A DNA stretch of 64,000 nt from Bombilactobacillus thymidiniphilus (GTDB lineage: Bacteria > Bacillota > Bacilli > Lactobacillales > Lactobacillaceae): positions 124,001-188,000 of the forward strand of contig NZ_CP093365.1 of assembly GCF_023380245.1 (NCBI RefSeq). Reading direction: 5' to 3'. The notes under the pieces are model-generated. The model had not been told where the DNA came from. It searched no databases and saw only the letters and a list, made by a program, of their open reading frames with translations. Each line of letters begins with the position of its first letter. Within the stretch, counting starts at the first letter, position 1. Of this stretch, positions 38,040-47,821 are shown piece after piece. Made by a program: the position numbers and the translations under genes.

Positions 38040-39347
38040 TTAATCAAAAAATTTACCCCAAAAATTTTTAATCTTATCACTTGTAGAAATAATTTTTTCA
38101 GATTTAATTTTCTTTTTGGATGAACCTGTAGCTTTAGTACTCATTTTATGAGCAGACTCTTGCTTTATTTCTGGTTGAACATCAGATTGATGAATAATGT
38201 CATAAGCCAACATATCCAAATCATTCAATCCTTGTGCATATAATACCAAACCCAGTCCCTCAGTAAAAGCAGGATGACGCAATCCCATTTGATTTGGTAT
38301 AAAAATCTTAACTTTAGTATTTAATAGCTTTTTAGCTAATTGATCAATACCCGGCATTGCCGCTAAACCACCGGTTAAAACCACACCACCAGGTAGATCA
38401 ATTGCTTCGACACTATTTAATTTGCTTCGTAAACGTTCAAAAATTTGTTGCAACCGAGCCTCAATAATCTCCGCCAAATATTTACTAGAAACATTTTTAG
38501 GATCTTCTTGACCAACAATTTCCACCGGAAATTCCTCTCCCGCAACTGCCAAACTCACTTCAGCATTACCATAATAGCGTTGTAGCTTGTTAGCACTGTC
38601 TAAAGTCGTATTCAAAACCGTTGAAACATCACTGGCTACCAAATTGCCACCTTCAGGATCAACAGCAGCAAACTTAAGCTGATTTTCATGAATAATAGCA
38701 GCAGTCGTTTGACCACCACCCAAATCAATTATCGTGGTTCCAAAATCACGTTCTCCCTTGTCTAAAGCAACTTCACCAATTGCGACAGGCGCTAAAACTT
38801 CATAAACAACGTTCAATCCTGCACGCTGTACAGCTTTCAAGGAATTATGTATGATCGACTTAGGCAAAGCATACAAAACCCCTGTAAATTCTAGTCGGTT
38901 CCCAATCATGCCCCGAGGGTCTTTAATGTTCTTGAAGCCATCCACACCAAAACTACCAGGAATCAGTGCCACAAATTCCAAGTCAGGTGCCAAAGTCTTA
39001 CCTAATGATGCTTTGATAACTCTTTTAACATCTTCATCATCAATTTCTTTAGATTGTTCATTTAAAGCAATCAAACTTTGAGTTTTAAACATTTGAAGTC
39101 CATTAGCGGGTAAGCCAATAATGACATCATTGATCTCTGTATTTGACTGTGAAGCGGCCTTTTTAACAGCTTGGCTGATAGCTGCAGATGCCTTGTCAAT
39201 ATCAACAATTACTCCGCGACTCATCCCTTGAGAATGGGCACTACCAACCCCCACAATACTAGCTCGCCCTTTCACAATATTAGCTACAACCACTTTCATG
39301 GAAGTAGTCCCAATATCTAAACTTACAATGATCCGCGAATCATCCAT
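38040..39347 (-). CDS. ftsA: Cell division protein FtsA
   Basis: Actin-like ATPase of 435 residues that links FtsZ to the membrane. LDIGTTSMKVVVANI (phosphate 1), the SHS2 insertion 1C, DLGGGQTTAAI (about 213) and LTGGLAAMPGI (about 335) are typical. The C-terminus (KIKNFWGKFFD) is the amphipathic membrane-targeting helix. GGAGGG lies before the ATG. A putative extended -10 promoter just upstream could give ftsA-ftsZ its own transcript. Confidence 0.96.
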   Translation of the reverse strand: MDDSRIIVSLDIGTTSMKVVVANIVKGRASIVGVGSAHSQGMSRGVIVDIDKASAAISQAVKKAASQSNTEINDVIIGLPANGLQMFKTQSLIALNEQSKEIDDEDVKRVIKASLGKTLAPDLEFVALIPGSFGVDGFKNIKDPRGMIGNRLEFTGVLYALPKSIIHNSLKAVQRAGLNVVYEVLAPVAIGEVALDKGERDFGTTIIDLGGGQTTAAIIHENQLKFAAVDPEGGNLVASDVSTVLNTTLDSANKLQRYYGNAEVSLAVAGEEFPVEIVGQEDPKNVSSKYLAEIIEARLQQIFERLRSKLNSVEAIDLPGGVVLTGGLAAMPGIDQLAKKLLNTKVKIFIPNQMGLRHPAFTEGLGLVLYAQGLNDLDMLAYDIIHQSDVQPEIKQESAHKMSTKATGSSKKKIKSEKIISTSDKIKNFWGKFFD

Positions 39348-39391
39348 TGAGTGACCCTCCTATAATTTTCACCATAATTAACCTAATTAAA

Positions 39392-39400
39392 ATCATACCA
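39392..39400 (-). promoter_or_regulatory. Putative ftsA-ftsZ promoter (extended -10)
   Basis: TGGTATGAT on the minus strand, about 45 nt upstream of ftsA in an 83-bp gap between ftsQ and ftsA. The -35 region is weak. An adjacent TATAAT (about 39402-39407) could also serve. Confidence 0.4.
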
Positions 39401-39430
39401 CAAATTATAAGCCACCAAAACAAAACAAGA

Positions 39431-40213
39431 CTATTCTTTTTTGCTAGGATATGGCTTAGAATAAGCGCCGATTTCTAAATTCACAATACCCTTATCAGAC
39501 ATTTGTTTAGTAATGGCCGGATAATACTTTAACTTAGCAGCCAAAGTTCTAATATCGCCAATCACCATATTGCCATCATTCATATAGATTGTTAAACGAT
39601 ATGGATGATTTTTAATATCCTTAGACCCGTGAACTTCTGAAATATCACTTTTTAAAGCATGTGGTACTGCTAAATAAAACTTTACAATTTCACTTAACGA
39701 AGTTTTTGCACCAAAAGTTTGATAAACCGGAAAATTACCAATCGGCTGGCGCAACTTTGGCTGAATTATTTTTTTATTTTCCAACACACGATAATAACCA
39801 TTATTTTGTACCACAAAACCAACTGTTTGATATTCTCTTACTTTAATTTTTAATTTATTATAACCGTCATAATGGTAATCAACATCTTTAATCAAAGGAA
39901 CACGATTTTTGATTTGTTTTTTAATAGTTGGTTTTTGAATGATTGTCTGCAACACCAAAGAATTATGACTAATTTTTGAAGCATCAATTACTTGTTGAGC
40001 CCCTAAGTAATTAGTACCACTGACCATTATTTGTTGAACATGCCCGATAGGAGACACTAAATAAGAAATAAATATTACTAAAGTCACTAACAAAACCACT
40101 AAATAACTAATGGGTGAAATTTTGTTCCACCAATGAACTTTTTTAGGTTGTTGTTCCTTAGGTTGGTAGTCATTATCAAAGCTGATTAATTTATCCTTTT
40201 TTTGTCGTAACAT
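39431..40213 (-). CDS. ftsQ: Cell division protein FtsQ/DivIB
   Basis: 260 residues with a cytoplasmic basic N-terminus, one membrane helix (about 37-58), a POTRA domain (VQQIMVSGTNYLGAQQVIDAS, about 60-130) and the FtsQ beta domain. It is part of the division complex with FtsL and DivIC that activates septal synthases. The ATG at 40211-40213 (MLRQKKDK) has GAAGTGAG upstream; a longer reading frame runs back into murG. Confidence 0.92.
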   Translation of the reverse strand: MLRQKKDKLISFDNDYQPKEQQPKKVHWWNKISPISYLVVLLVTLVIFISYLVSPIGHVQQIMVSGTNYLGAQQVIDASKISHNSLVLQTIIQKPTIKKQIKNRVPLIKDVDYHYDGYNKLKIKVREYQTVGFVVQNNGYYRVLENKKIIQPKLRQPIGNFPVYQTFGAKTSLSEIVKFYLAVPHALKSDISEVHGSKDIKNHPYRLTIYMNDGNMVIGDIRTLAAKLKYYPAITKQMSDKGIVNLEIGAYSKPYPSKKE

Positions 40214-40217
40214 TAAC

Positions 40218-41327
40218 TCACTTCTTTGGTTTAACCAAGTCCAATAATACAGCAATCAAACGATCACTAGCATCGCTAACGCCCAATTTCAACGAATTAA
40301 CACGCATTTTCTGCATCATGTTGGGATTTTGTAGTAACTCATTTATTTCTGTAAATAACTTTGTGGCAGTTAATTGATCTTCCGTTAACATCCTAGCAGC
40401 CTCTTGTTGAACTAATGCTTGCGCATTCTTAGTTTGGTGATCGTGAGTAACATACGGACTAGGAACAAAAATAGCCGGAATAGCTAACGCCGTTAATTCA
40501 GCAATAGAAGTCGCCCCACTACGTCCTACAATTAACGAAATATCTGGCAAAATACTGGGCATATCGTCAATATAAGCTACAACCCTTACATTGTCAGGAA
40601 TGGTCAACTCCTGTGCTTTTATTTGATCCAAAACACCTTGATAGTGAACTTTTCCAGTTACAAACAAGACTTGATAATCGACAGTTGCAAACTCAGGTAA
40701 GCAAGCAATTGCCGCTTTATTAATTGGTGCTGCCCCGCGACTTCCGCCAAAAATCATGACCGTTTCTTTGTCTGGGTCTAAATCAAAAGCTGCCAAGCGT
40801 TGATTTGGTTTCAAACCAGCCACTTCTTGCGCACGTGGGTTGCCTGTAAAAACTAATTTATCAGTATCTTGAAATTGTTCTTTAACAGCTGCAAAAACAT
40901 AAGCAATTTTATCAACAAAATACCCCAAAAATTTATTAGTTAAACCAGCTACTGAATTTTGCTCGTGGATGACAGTTGGAACTTTGCAACGATGAGCAGC
41001 ATAGACAATGGCACTAGACACATAACCGCCCGTACCTAAAACCACATCAGGCTTAAAATCACGAATTATTTTTTTAGCTTGGTAAACACTGCGAACAAAC
41101 AAAGCCAAAGTTTTGAAATTTTTTAAAGACAGGCTACGTTTAAAACCTTTAATATTTAGCTCCGCAAAGGGAATATTTGCTGCGTGCACAATCTTTTTTT
41201 CTAAACCCTGAGCAGTACCAACATATAAAACTTCATCGATTAATTTTCTTTCTTGCATCCGCTTAATCAAAGCCATAGCCGGATAAATGTGACCGCCAGT
41301 CCCACCACCAGATACTATTATACGCAT
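40218..41327 (-). CDS. murG: UDP-GlcNAc transferase MurG
   Basis: Makes lipid II from lipid I on the inner face of the membrane, 369 residues. The loops SGGGTGGHIYPAMAL (about 6-20), GTGGYVSSAIVYAA, IHEQNSVAG and FGGSRGA are typical. It lies between murD and ftsQ. Confidence 0.97.
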   Translation of the reverse strand: MRIIVSGGGTGGHIYPAMALIKRMQERKLIDEVLYVGTAQGLEKKIVHAANIPFAELNIKGFKRSLSLKNFKTLALFVRSVYQAKKIIRDFKPDVVLGTGGYVSSAIVYAAHRCKVPTVIHEQNSVAGLTNKFLGYFVDKIAYVFAAVKEQFQDTDKLVFTGNPRAQEVAGLKPNQRLAAFDLDPDKETVMIFGGSRGAAPINKAAIACLPEFATVDYQVLFVTGKVHYQGVLDQIKAQELTIPDNVRVVAYIDDMPSILPDISLIVGRSGATSIAELTALAIPAIFVPSPYVTHDHQTKNAQALVQQEAARMLTEDQLTATKLFTEINELLQNPNMMQKMRVNSLKLGVSDASDRLIAVLLDLVKPKK

Positions 41328-41340
41328 ATCTTGAGTCCAC

Positions 41341-42696
41341 CTAAATTTGATTTAATTGCTTAATATCAGCCATAAAACGCTTGCCGCGTTCTTCAAAAGT
41401 CTTGAATTGATCCCAACTAGCAGCTGCAGGTGATAATAAAATAACATCACCTGGTACAGACAACTGATAAGCTAAAGGAACTGCTTGATCTAAGTTAGAT
41501 ACTATTTTGATAGTTGGGATCTTTGCTTTTTGTGCGGCTTGCTTTAACAAATCCTTTGTTTCGCCATAAAAGACAGCTGCTTTCACATTTTTTAACGCAG
41601 GAACTAAATTTTCAAAAGTAAAACCACGATCCAAGCCGCCAGCAATCCAAACAGTAGGCTCTTGAAAAGCCTGTAAAGCCACTGTAGTAGCTTCAATATT
41701 GGTTGCTTTAGAATCATTATAAATTTTGCGCCCAGCTAAGTTTTGCACGAATTGAATACGATGCTCGACACCGCTAAAGGTTGTTAACACGTGCCTGATA
41801 TCAGCGTTTGACTTACCTTTTAGCTTAGCTACAGCTATAGCAGCCAAACAATTTTCGATATTATGAGCACCTGGCAGAGCAATTTCTGCAACTTTAATAA
41901 TTGCTTCATCTCTAAAATAAAGGGTGCCATTTTCCTGATATGCGCCTGCTTTGCTGTAACCGAGACGTGAAAAAGGAACAACTTGTGCCTTAGAAGTTAG
42001 ACTTAGTCTTCGCCATTCTTCTTGATCAAAATTGACTACAAAATAATCATCAGTTTGCTGATTTTTGGTGATTTCCATTTTAGCAGCTACATAATTCGCC
42101 CGACTATGGTGATAATCTAGATGAGCTTCATAAATATTTGTCAAAACTGCAATATGTGGATGCATCGTTTTAACGCCCAGTAATTGGAAACTCGAAAGTT
42201 CCACTACTAAATCGTCGTCTGCTGTTGCTTCTTGTACTACTTGAGAAACTGGGATGCCAATATTACCAGCTTTATAAGCTTGACCTTTGGAACGATTTTG
42301 CGCCAAAATAAGTTGAATTAAAGTTGTAACTGTCGTCTTACCATTAGTTCCCGTAACTCCAATAAAAGGTGTTTGTGATACTTGAGCAGCCAATTCTGGT
42401 TCAGTAATAATTGGTAAATCTTGATCTATAGCAGCTTTAACAAGTGGATTATCGTAACTAATTCCCGGACTTTTAACTAATAATTTATAACCATCAGCTA
42501 ATAAAACAGTAGGATCTTCCAAAATAGCTACTTGTGCACCCAGTTGTTGTAATTCTTGACTTTGTTTACTAGACTTTTGATCCGTAACTGTCACTTTAGC
42601 TCCAAGTTTTAATAATAATTTAGCTGCATTAAAACCACTCAATGCCAGTCCGAATACTAAAACTTTTTTATTTTGATATTCCGTTATTTTTTTCAA
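41341..42696 (-). CDS. murD: UDP-N-acetylmuramoylalanine-D-glutamate ligase MurD
   Basis: Adds D-Glu to UDP-MurNAc-Ala, 451 residues. The ATP loop GVTGTNGKTTVTTLI (about 113-127), ELSSFQL, HLDYH and the C-terminal GGLDRG are present. TTG start at 42694-42696 with AAAGGA upstream. Within the dcw cluster. Confidence 0.97.
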   Translation of the reverse strand: MKKITEYQNKKVLVFGLALSGFNAAKLLLKLGAKVTVTDQKSSKQSQELQQLGAQVAILEDPTVLLADGYKLLVKSPGISYDNPLVKAAIDQDLPIITEPELAAQVSQTPFIGVTGTNGKTTVTTLIQLILAQNRSKGQAYKAGNIGIPVSQVVQEATADDDLVVELSSFQLLGVKTMHPHIAVLTNIYEAHLDYHHSRANYVAAKMEITKNQQTDDYFVVNFDQEEWRRLSLTSKAQVVPFSRLGYSKAGAYQENGTLYFRDEAIIKVAEIALPGAHNIENCLAAIAVAKLKGKSNADIRHVLTTFSGVEHRIQFVQNLAGRKIYNDSKATNIEATTVALQAFQEPTVWIAGGLDRGFTFENLVPALKNVKAAVFYGETKDLLKQAAQKAKIPTIKIVSNLDQAVPLAYQLSVPGDVILLSPAAASWDQFKTFEERGKRFMADIKQLNQI

Positions 42697-42708
42697 TGAT
42701 ATATTCCT

Positions 42709-43674
42709 TTACATTACAAAAATAATCAAATAACTGATTGCCGCTACTAAACCAACCAGCCAAAAAACACTAACCACTTTCCACTCTGACCAACCAGACA
42801 TCTCAAAATGATGATGAATCGGTGACATCTTGAAGAGCCTGCGTCCCGTAGTTTTAAAAACGGCTACTTGTAAAATAACACTTAAAGTTTCAATAACAAA
42901 GACAATGCCGATCCACAGCAAAGACCATGGACTCCCCAGTAAAATAGCGATTACTGCTAAGCCAGCTCCTAAAGCTAACGAACCAACATCACCCATAAAA
43001 ATCTTGGCTGGTTTATGGTTGAAGACCAAAAAACCAAGCAAGCCACCAACTACGCTCAAGCAAACCAGCATAATCGACCAATCCTGTTGGTAAAATGCCA
43101 TGTAAGCATAAGTTGCATAGGCAATAATTGCTAAACCAGAAACTAAGCCATCCAAACCGTCAGTTAAATTCACAGCATTAGAAAAGCCCACCAGCCAAAA
43201 CAAAATAAAAAGAACAAAGATAACGTTAGAATGAATAATATAATTGCCAATTGCTAGGTCAGTTGGCAATTGATAATAGAAATACAAAAAACAAAAAACT
43301 AAAGCAAATGCAATTTGTAAAGTGGATTTTTGCCAAGCTAATAATCCCAAATTTCGTTTATTTTTTAGCTTTAAAAAATCATCCAAAAAACCAATTAACC
43401 CAAATAATAATAAAATTAAACTACATAATAAAATATCTGTAGAAAAAGCTGATTGCCAAGCACTGATCCATATATTAGTTACAACAATTGCAATCAAAAA
43501 GACTACTCCACCCATGGTCGGTGTTCCAGCTTTATATTCTTGCCAACTAGGACCATCTTCTCTAATTTGCTGTCCTTCCTGATTGCTCACCATCATTTTA
43601 ATAAATAATGGTAGAACAAGCAATACGAGCACTAAGCTACTGAGTACAGCTACTATTAAATTAATATGATTCAT
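42709..43674 (-). CDS. mraY: Phospho-MurNAc-pentapeptide translocase MraY
   Basis: Ten-helix membrane enzyme, 321 residues, that joins the muramyl pentapeptide to undecaprenyl phosphate (lipid I). TPTMGGVVFL, FLDDFLKLKNKRN, NAVNLTDGLDGL and FMGDVGSLALG are the active-site stretches, and HHHFEMSGWSE closes it. The ATG at 43672-43674 (MNHINLIV) has GAGGG 9 nt before it. Confidence 0.97.
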   Translation of the reverse strand: MNHINLIVAVLSSLVLVLLVLPLFIKMMVSNQEGQQIREDGPSWQEYKAGTPTMGGVVFLIAIVVTNIWISAWQSAFSTDILLCSLILLLFGLIGFLDDFLKLKNKRNLGLLAWQKSTLQIAFALVFCFLYFYYQLPTDLAIGNYIIHSNVIFVLFILFWLVGFSNAVNLTDGLDGLVSGLAIIAYATYAYMAFYQQDWSIMLVCLSVVGGLLGFLVFNHKPAKIFMGDVGSLALGAGLAVIAILLGSPWSLLWIGIVFVIETLSVILQVAVFKTTGRRLFKMSPIHHHFEMSGWSEWKVVSVFWLVGLVAAISYLIIFVM

Positions 43675-43693
43675 TCTTAAGTCCCTCACTAAA

Positions 43694-45865
43694 TTATTGT
43701 TTTAGATGAATTACAATTTGCTTAACGTTATTTAAAACCGCATTTGGAGACACGCTTTGTGACTTAGCATAACCTTTACCTTTAAAAATAACTTTTTTAC
43801 CAGTAATTTCTGATAATTTTAAAATATCATTTTTGGACCAACCAGTAACATCAGGCATTGTCATTGCTCCGTTAGTCAATAAAATAACTCTTTGACCAGA
43901 CAAAAGTTTCGTTCCCTTCAGCGGCAATTGTTGTACAACCGTCGATCCAGTACCCACAATTCCATAAGTTAATTTTTGTTGATCCAATTTTTGCTGTACC
44001 GTAGACAACGACTGATTGGTAACATCTGACATTTCTACATCAGTATTTGCTGAAGTAATATTTTCTATTTTACCTGTTCCTAGCAAACGTTGCATCATTG
44101 GATTAAAAACTTCTGATAACATTTTTTCTGGTGCTTCGGTGTTAATCTGAGGTTTTTTCATCGTGATGTAAACCAAATATTTCGGATTGCTGGCCGGTGC
44201 CAACCCAGCTACTGAATAAAGATAATCATTACTGCCTGCTAAATAACTCCCATTATTACCCGCGATTTGTGCAGTTCCAGTTTTCACAGCAATATCTTGA
44301 TCAGCAATTTTATAAGCTGATCCTGTCCCATAATCTTGCTGAACAACATCACGCATAGCATCAAGAACTTCTTTACTAGTGGTTGAAGAAACTGGTTTAC
44401 CAACTTTTTGTGGTGCTATTTTTTTTACTTGATGATTGTTTGGATTTTCAATTCTAGAAATTAGACGCGGTTTCATCATAGTACCTTTGTTGCCAATCGC
44501 ACCCACTGCTTGAACCATTTGCATCGCAGTTACATCCACACTTTGCCCAAAAGCCGTAATTGCCTGGTCGGAAGCATGCTGAAAATTAATATTTCCGGTT
44601 ACTTCATCTGGTAAAGCTACACCTGTTTTTTGCCCAATATGGAATTTCTTTAAGTAATTTAGCCATGTATTAGCACCCATTTGTTGCTCTAAATAAACCA
44701 TCCCCACATTACTGGACCGTGGAAAAGCTTGACTCAGCGGGATATCACCCCAACCTGATGTGTTCCAATCTTTAATTGTTCGACCACCAACTTTAATTGA
44801 TCCCGAATGATAATATTGATTACCATTATAATGTTTCGATTCAATTGCCGCAGCCAAAGTCAAAATTTTAAAAACAGAACCAGGCTCATATTGGTCTTGT
44901 ATATTGAAGTTACTCCAAGCATCACTCAAACCTTCTTTAGTATCCGGATTAAAAGTGGGGCGCTGCGTTATTGCTAAAATATCCCCTGTTTTAGGATCTG
45001 TAATAATCGCTTGCATAGATTCAGGACGATATTTGCGGTCTACATTACTCATTAACTGTTCCAAATAATGCTGATAATTAACATTAATAGTTGTATAAAT
45101 ATTATCGCCCTGTTTTGGCTCTTTAACTTTGTCATGCGTTTGCGGCAAAGTATAGCCATTTGGGTCAATGTAACGCGTATCTAGGCCATTAGTACCATGC
45201 AAAAGATCATTATAATTACTTTCAATTCCCATAATCCCCTTAAAATGAGTGCTTGTATCTTTAGCATGTCCTTGGATCAAACCAATTGTATTAGAGGCAA
45301 AAATACCATTCGGATAAGCTCTTTGTGGTAAATTATTAAAATAAATCCCCTGCAGTTTATGCTTATCAATCGCTTCTTTAACACTTAAACTAATATTATT
45401 GCCAGCATTGCCAAACTCAACTTGAAAAGCTTTTTTATCATGAGTATTTAAAATATCATAAATTTTATCTTCATCCAAGGGAATATATTGACTAAGAATA
45501 TGTGCTGTTTTTTTCTTATTTACTACATAAAGTGGCTTATTATTTAAGCCATGATACTTTTTATTGACCACAGCATAGATCTGATATGATTCATCACTGT
45601 AAGCAATTTTAGAACCATCTTCTGCTAAAATACTACCTCGTTGTGCTGGCAAAACTTGCTGATCACGATATTTATCTTTAGTACGTTGTGACAAATTAAC
45701 GCTACCAACATGTCCACTTACAGCAATATAAGTAAAACGACCAATACAAAGTACAAAAAAGAAGGCAATAACGATTAAAAAGAATCTACCAATGATTCTT
45801 CGATCACGTCTTGCCTTATTAATTTCTTGAAGTTGCTTCTTTTGATCATTATTGCTTCGATTCAT
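43694..45865 (-). CDS. ftsI: Division transpeptidase, class B PBP with PASTA domains (PBP2x/FtsI-like)
   Basis: 723 residues: one N-terminal membrane helix (about 28-48), a dimerisation domain, the transpeptidase domain (about 260-600) and two C-terminal PASTA repeats (about 615-723, MPDVTGWSKNDILKL). Catalytic motifs are SVFK (about 333), SSN (about 388) and KTGT (about 528). It crosslinks septal peptidoglycan. Its ATG overlaps the ftsL stop as ATGA. Confidence 0.95.
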   Translation of the reverse strand: MNRSNNDQKKQLQEINKARRDRRIIGRFFLIVIAFFFVLCIGRFTYIAVSGHVGSVNLSQRTKDKYRDQQVLPAQRGSILAEDGSKIAYSDESYQIYAVVNKKYHGLNNKPLYVVNKKKTAHILSQYIPLDEDKIYDILNTHDKKAFQVEFGNAGNNISLSVKEAIDKHKLQGIYFNNLPQRAYPNGIFASNTIGLIQGHAKDTSTHFKGIMGIESNYNDLLHGTNGLDTRYIDPNGYTLPQTHDKVKEPKQGDNIYTTINVNYQHYLEQLMSNVDRKYRPESMQAIITDPKTGDILAITQRPTFNPDTKEGLSDAWSNFNIQDQYEPGSVFKILTLAAAIESKHYNGNQYYHSGSIKVGGRTIKDWNTSGWGDIPLSQAFPRSSNVGMVYLEQQMGANTWLNYLKKFHIGQKTGVALPDEVTGNINFQHASDQAITAFGQSVDVTAMQMVQAVGAIGNKGTMMKPRLISRIENPNNHQVKKIAPQKVGKPVSSTTSKEVLDAMRDVVQQDYGTGSAYKIADQDIAVKTGTAQIAGNNGSYLAGSNDYLYSVAGLAPASNPKYLVYITMKKPQINTEAPEKMLSEVFNPMMQRLLGTGKIENITSANTDVEMSDVTNQSLSTVQQKLDQQKLTYGIVGTGSTVVQQLPLKGTKLLSGQRVILLTNGAMTMPDVTGWSKNDILKLSEITGKKVIFKGKGYAKSQSVSPNAVLNNVKQIVIHLKQ

Positions 45866-46245
45866 TTCGAAATATTCCTTATATTATTGTCCTGCAATTT
45901 AAAACCACGCTTTTGTGCAATCTGTAACAACCGGCCAGAATTACTTAGCTCATTAATTTCTTGCTGTAATTTGGAATTTTTATTAGTTACTTTAGTAGTT
46001 TTAGTAGCAAAATCTTGAATATCTCTTTGTGACTGTGCATTACTTGTCCGAATAAAGATCAATGCTATCATCATTGTCAAAATGCACAAACCGATTGCCA
46101 CAACCAAGAACCTCTCCATTTTAGAAAAAGGTACCGAATTACTATTAACCTGAATGGCACTTTTGATAGTATTATCAACCACTGGCGAAGAGTCATTAGC
46201 AGTATGCTGATGGTCAGTTAGCTGACGTAATGCATTTTGTGACAT
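45862..46245 (-). CDS. ftsL: Cell division protein FtsL
   Basis: 127 residues with a polar N-terminal part, one membrane helix (about 46-67) and an outer coiled coil (about 70-105, TKVTNKNSKLQQEINELSN). It forms the FtsL-DivIC-FtsQ complex. It sits between rsmH and the PBP gene and overlaps the latter by 4 bp. Sequence identity is low in this family, so the call rests on topology and context. Confidence 0.9.
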   Translation of the reverse strand: MSQNALRQLTDHQHTANDSSPVVDNTIKSAIQVNSNSVPFSKMERFLVVAIGLCILTMMIALIFIRTSNAQSQRDIQDFATKTTKVTNKNSKLQQEINELSNSGRLLQIAQKRGFKLQDNNIRNISK

Positions 46246-46276
46246 AATAACATCTCTATTCTTTTATATAAGTTAA

Positions 46277-47209
46277 TTAATTTTTTTGAGCGATTCGCAA
46301 TCGAGCACTGTGCGAACGACGATTATGTTCTAGCTCCAGTGCTGACGGCAATATCGGTTTTTTGGTAAGTAATTTAAGTTCTGGTTGCAATTGCTTTGGC
46401 ACTACCGGCAAATCACGTGGCGCTTTATCCATGCTGCGTTGACGAAAAATTTGCTTGACAATTTTATCTTCCAGTGATTGAAATGTAATTACACTAATAA
46501 TCCCTTGAGGTTTTAATAAACTGATCGCAGCTTCTAAAGAATCGTGCACAGCTGATAATTCATCATTGACAGCAATTCGAATGGCTTGAAATGTTTTTTT
46601 GGAAGGATTTTTTTTCATCTTACGGCGCGCAGCTGCCGGAATAGAATTATTAACTATTTCAGATAATTGCAATGTTGTCAAAATAGGTCGATTAGATCTT
46701 TGCTGTATAATATTATTAGCGATTCTTTGTGCGAATTTTTCATCACCATAACGATGTAAAATTTGTATCAATTGCTGTGCAGTCCAAGTATTAACTATTT
46801 GATATGCATCTAGATCCTGCGTTTGATCCATGCGCATATCCAAACGCGCGTCATAACGATAACTAAAACCACGTTTTGGATCATCAAACTGTGGTGAGGA
46901 AACACCCAAGTCATACAAGATTCCATCAATCAAGTGGTTATCTAAGGCACTAGCCAAATCGGTGAAATTAGCCTTAATTAATTCCAAATGGTTGCTAGTT
47001 TTTTTATTGGTTTGCTCTAGTAATTTTTGACCGGCATCAATTGCACTTTGATCACGATCAAAAGCAAAAACTTGCAAATTTTGTCCCTGCGCTAATAAAT
47101 AACGCGTATGACCACCACGCCCAAAAGTCGCATCGACATAAGTACCACCATCATGAACATGCAAGGCATCTACAGTTTGTTGCAACAAAACAGTTTCGTG
47201 CTGAAACAT
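46277..47209 (-). CDS. rsmH: 16S rRNA cytosine-N4 methyltransferase RsmH
   Basis: SAM enzyme, 310 residues, that methylates C1402 in the ribosomal P site. YVDATFGRGGHTRYLL (motif I), DGILYDLGVSSPQFD, RGFSYRYDARLDMRMD and AIRIAVNDEL are conserved. It follows mraZ, as in most dcw clusters. Confidence 0.97.
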   Translation of the reverse strand: MFQHETVLLQQTVDALHVHDGGTYVDATFGRGGHTRYLLAQGQNLQVFAFDRDQSAIDAGQKLLEQTNKKTSNHLELIKANFTDLASALDNHLIDGILYDLGVSSPQFDDPKRGFSYRYDARLDMRMDQTQDLDAYQIVNTWTAQQLIQILHRYGDEKFAQRIANNIIQQRSNRPILTTLQLSEIVNNSIPAAARRKMKKNPSKKTFQAIRIAVNDELSAVHDSLEAAISLLKPQGIISVITFQSLEDKIVKQIFRQRSMDKAPRDLPVVPKQLQPELKLLTKKPILPSALELEHNRRSHSARLRIAQKN

Positions 47210-47227
47210 TAATCTTAATTCTCCTAC

Positions 47228-47668
47228 CTATAAATCAAAGTCAACCAAATCATGCATTTCTTCTGAAAGTAAATCAAAACTTTGCGCAGTTTGCTCACTA
47301 ATCTGAGCCCATTTATACGCATTCCAAATCTCAAAACGTTCAGAAACACCAGCAATGACACAATCTTTTTTTAGTTCTGCATATTCAATTAAAACTGGAT
47401 CAATATTTACCCGCCCTTGCAAATCCAATTGATATTGACCAGCTGAAGCGTAAAAAAAGCGAACAAAGAATCGAACTTTCTTCTTAGTCAATGGTAATTG
47501 TTGTAATTGCTGTTCTAACTTTTGCCACTGCTGCAATGGATACCCAAAAATGCAGCCATCCATACCTCGCGTTAAAATAAAGCCTTGTTCTAATTCCGCG
47601 CGAAACTTTGCGGGTACAATAAGACGACCTTTAGCATCAATATTATGATGAAATTCACCCATAAACAT
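47228..47668 (-). CDS. mraZ: Transcriptional regulator MraZ
   Basis: First gene of the dcw cluster, 146 residues with two AbrB-like halves: MFMGEFHHNIDAKGRLIVPAKF and the second DLQGRVNIDPVLIEYA. MraZ represses or tunes its own operon by binding GTGG repeats, which are found just upstream. The ATG at 47666-47668 follows GAGGT with 7 nt spacing; a long upstream extension across the repeats is rejected. Confidence 0.96.
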   Translation of the reverse strand: MFMGEFHHNIDAKGRLIVPAKFRAELEQGFILTRGMDGCIFGYPLQQWQKLEQQLQQLPLTKKKVRFFVRFFYASAGQYQLDLQGRVNIDPVLIEYAELKKDCVIAGVSERFEIWNAYKWAQISEQTAQSFDLLSEEMHDLVDFDL

Positions 47669-47700
47669 AATCAATACCTCATATCCATAGTTGAATGGTA

Positions 47701-47724
47701 CCACAATCCACCACTTATCACCAC
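47701..47724 (-). promoter_or_regulatory. MraZ operator: three GTGG repeats
   Basis: On the minus strand GTGG begins at 47724, 47714 and 47704, spaced exactly 10 bp, 33-56 nt upstream of the mraZ ATG. Such regularly spaced GTGG boxes are the known binding pattern of MraZ. The promoter should lie just upstream; a weak GATAGT (about 47735-47740) is a candidate -10. Confidence 0.75.
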
Positions 47725-47780
47725 ATTTAAATAAACTATCACAAATTACCATTTGCTTTTTAACATTATTTTGCTTAATA

Positions 47781-47808
47781 TTGTTAAATGAGTATAGGAT
47801 ATTATAGT
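47781..47808 (+). promoter_or_regulatory. Candidate promoter of the DUF4044 gene
   Basis: TTGTTA (47781-47786), a 16-nt spacer and TATAGT (47803-47808), 14 nt before the start codon. It is divergent from mraZ. Confidence 0.45.
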
Positions 47809-47821
47809 TAGGTGGATTCAC

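Noticed and set aside
37377-38123. A 248-codon open frame on the plus strand opposite ftsZ
   Set aside because: It mirrors the ftsZ and ftsA coding strands, has no ribosome binding site, and its protein is Ser/Pro-rich without a domain.
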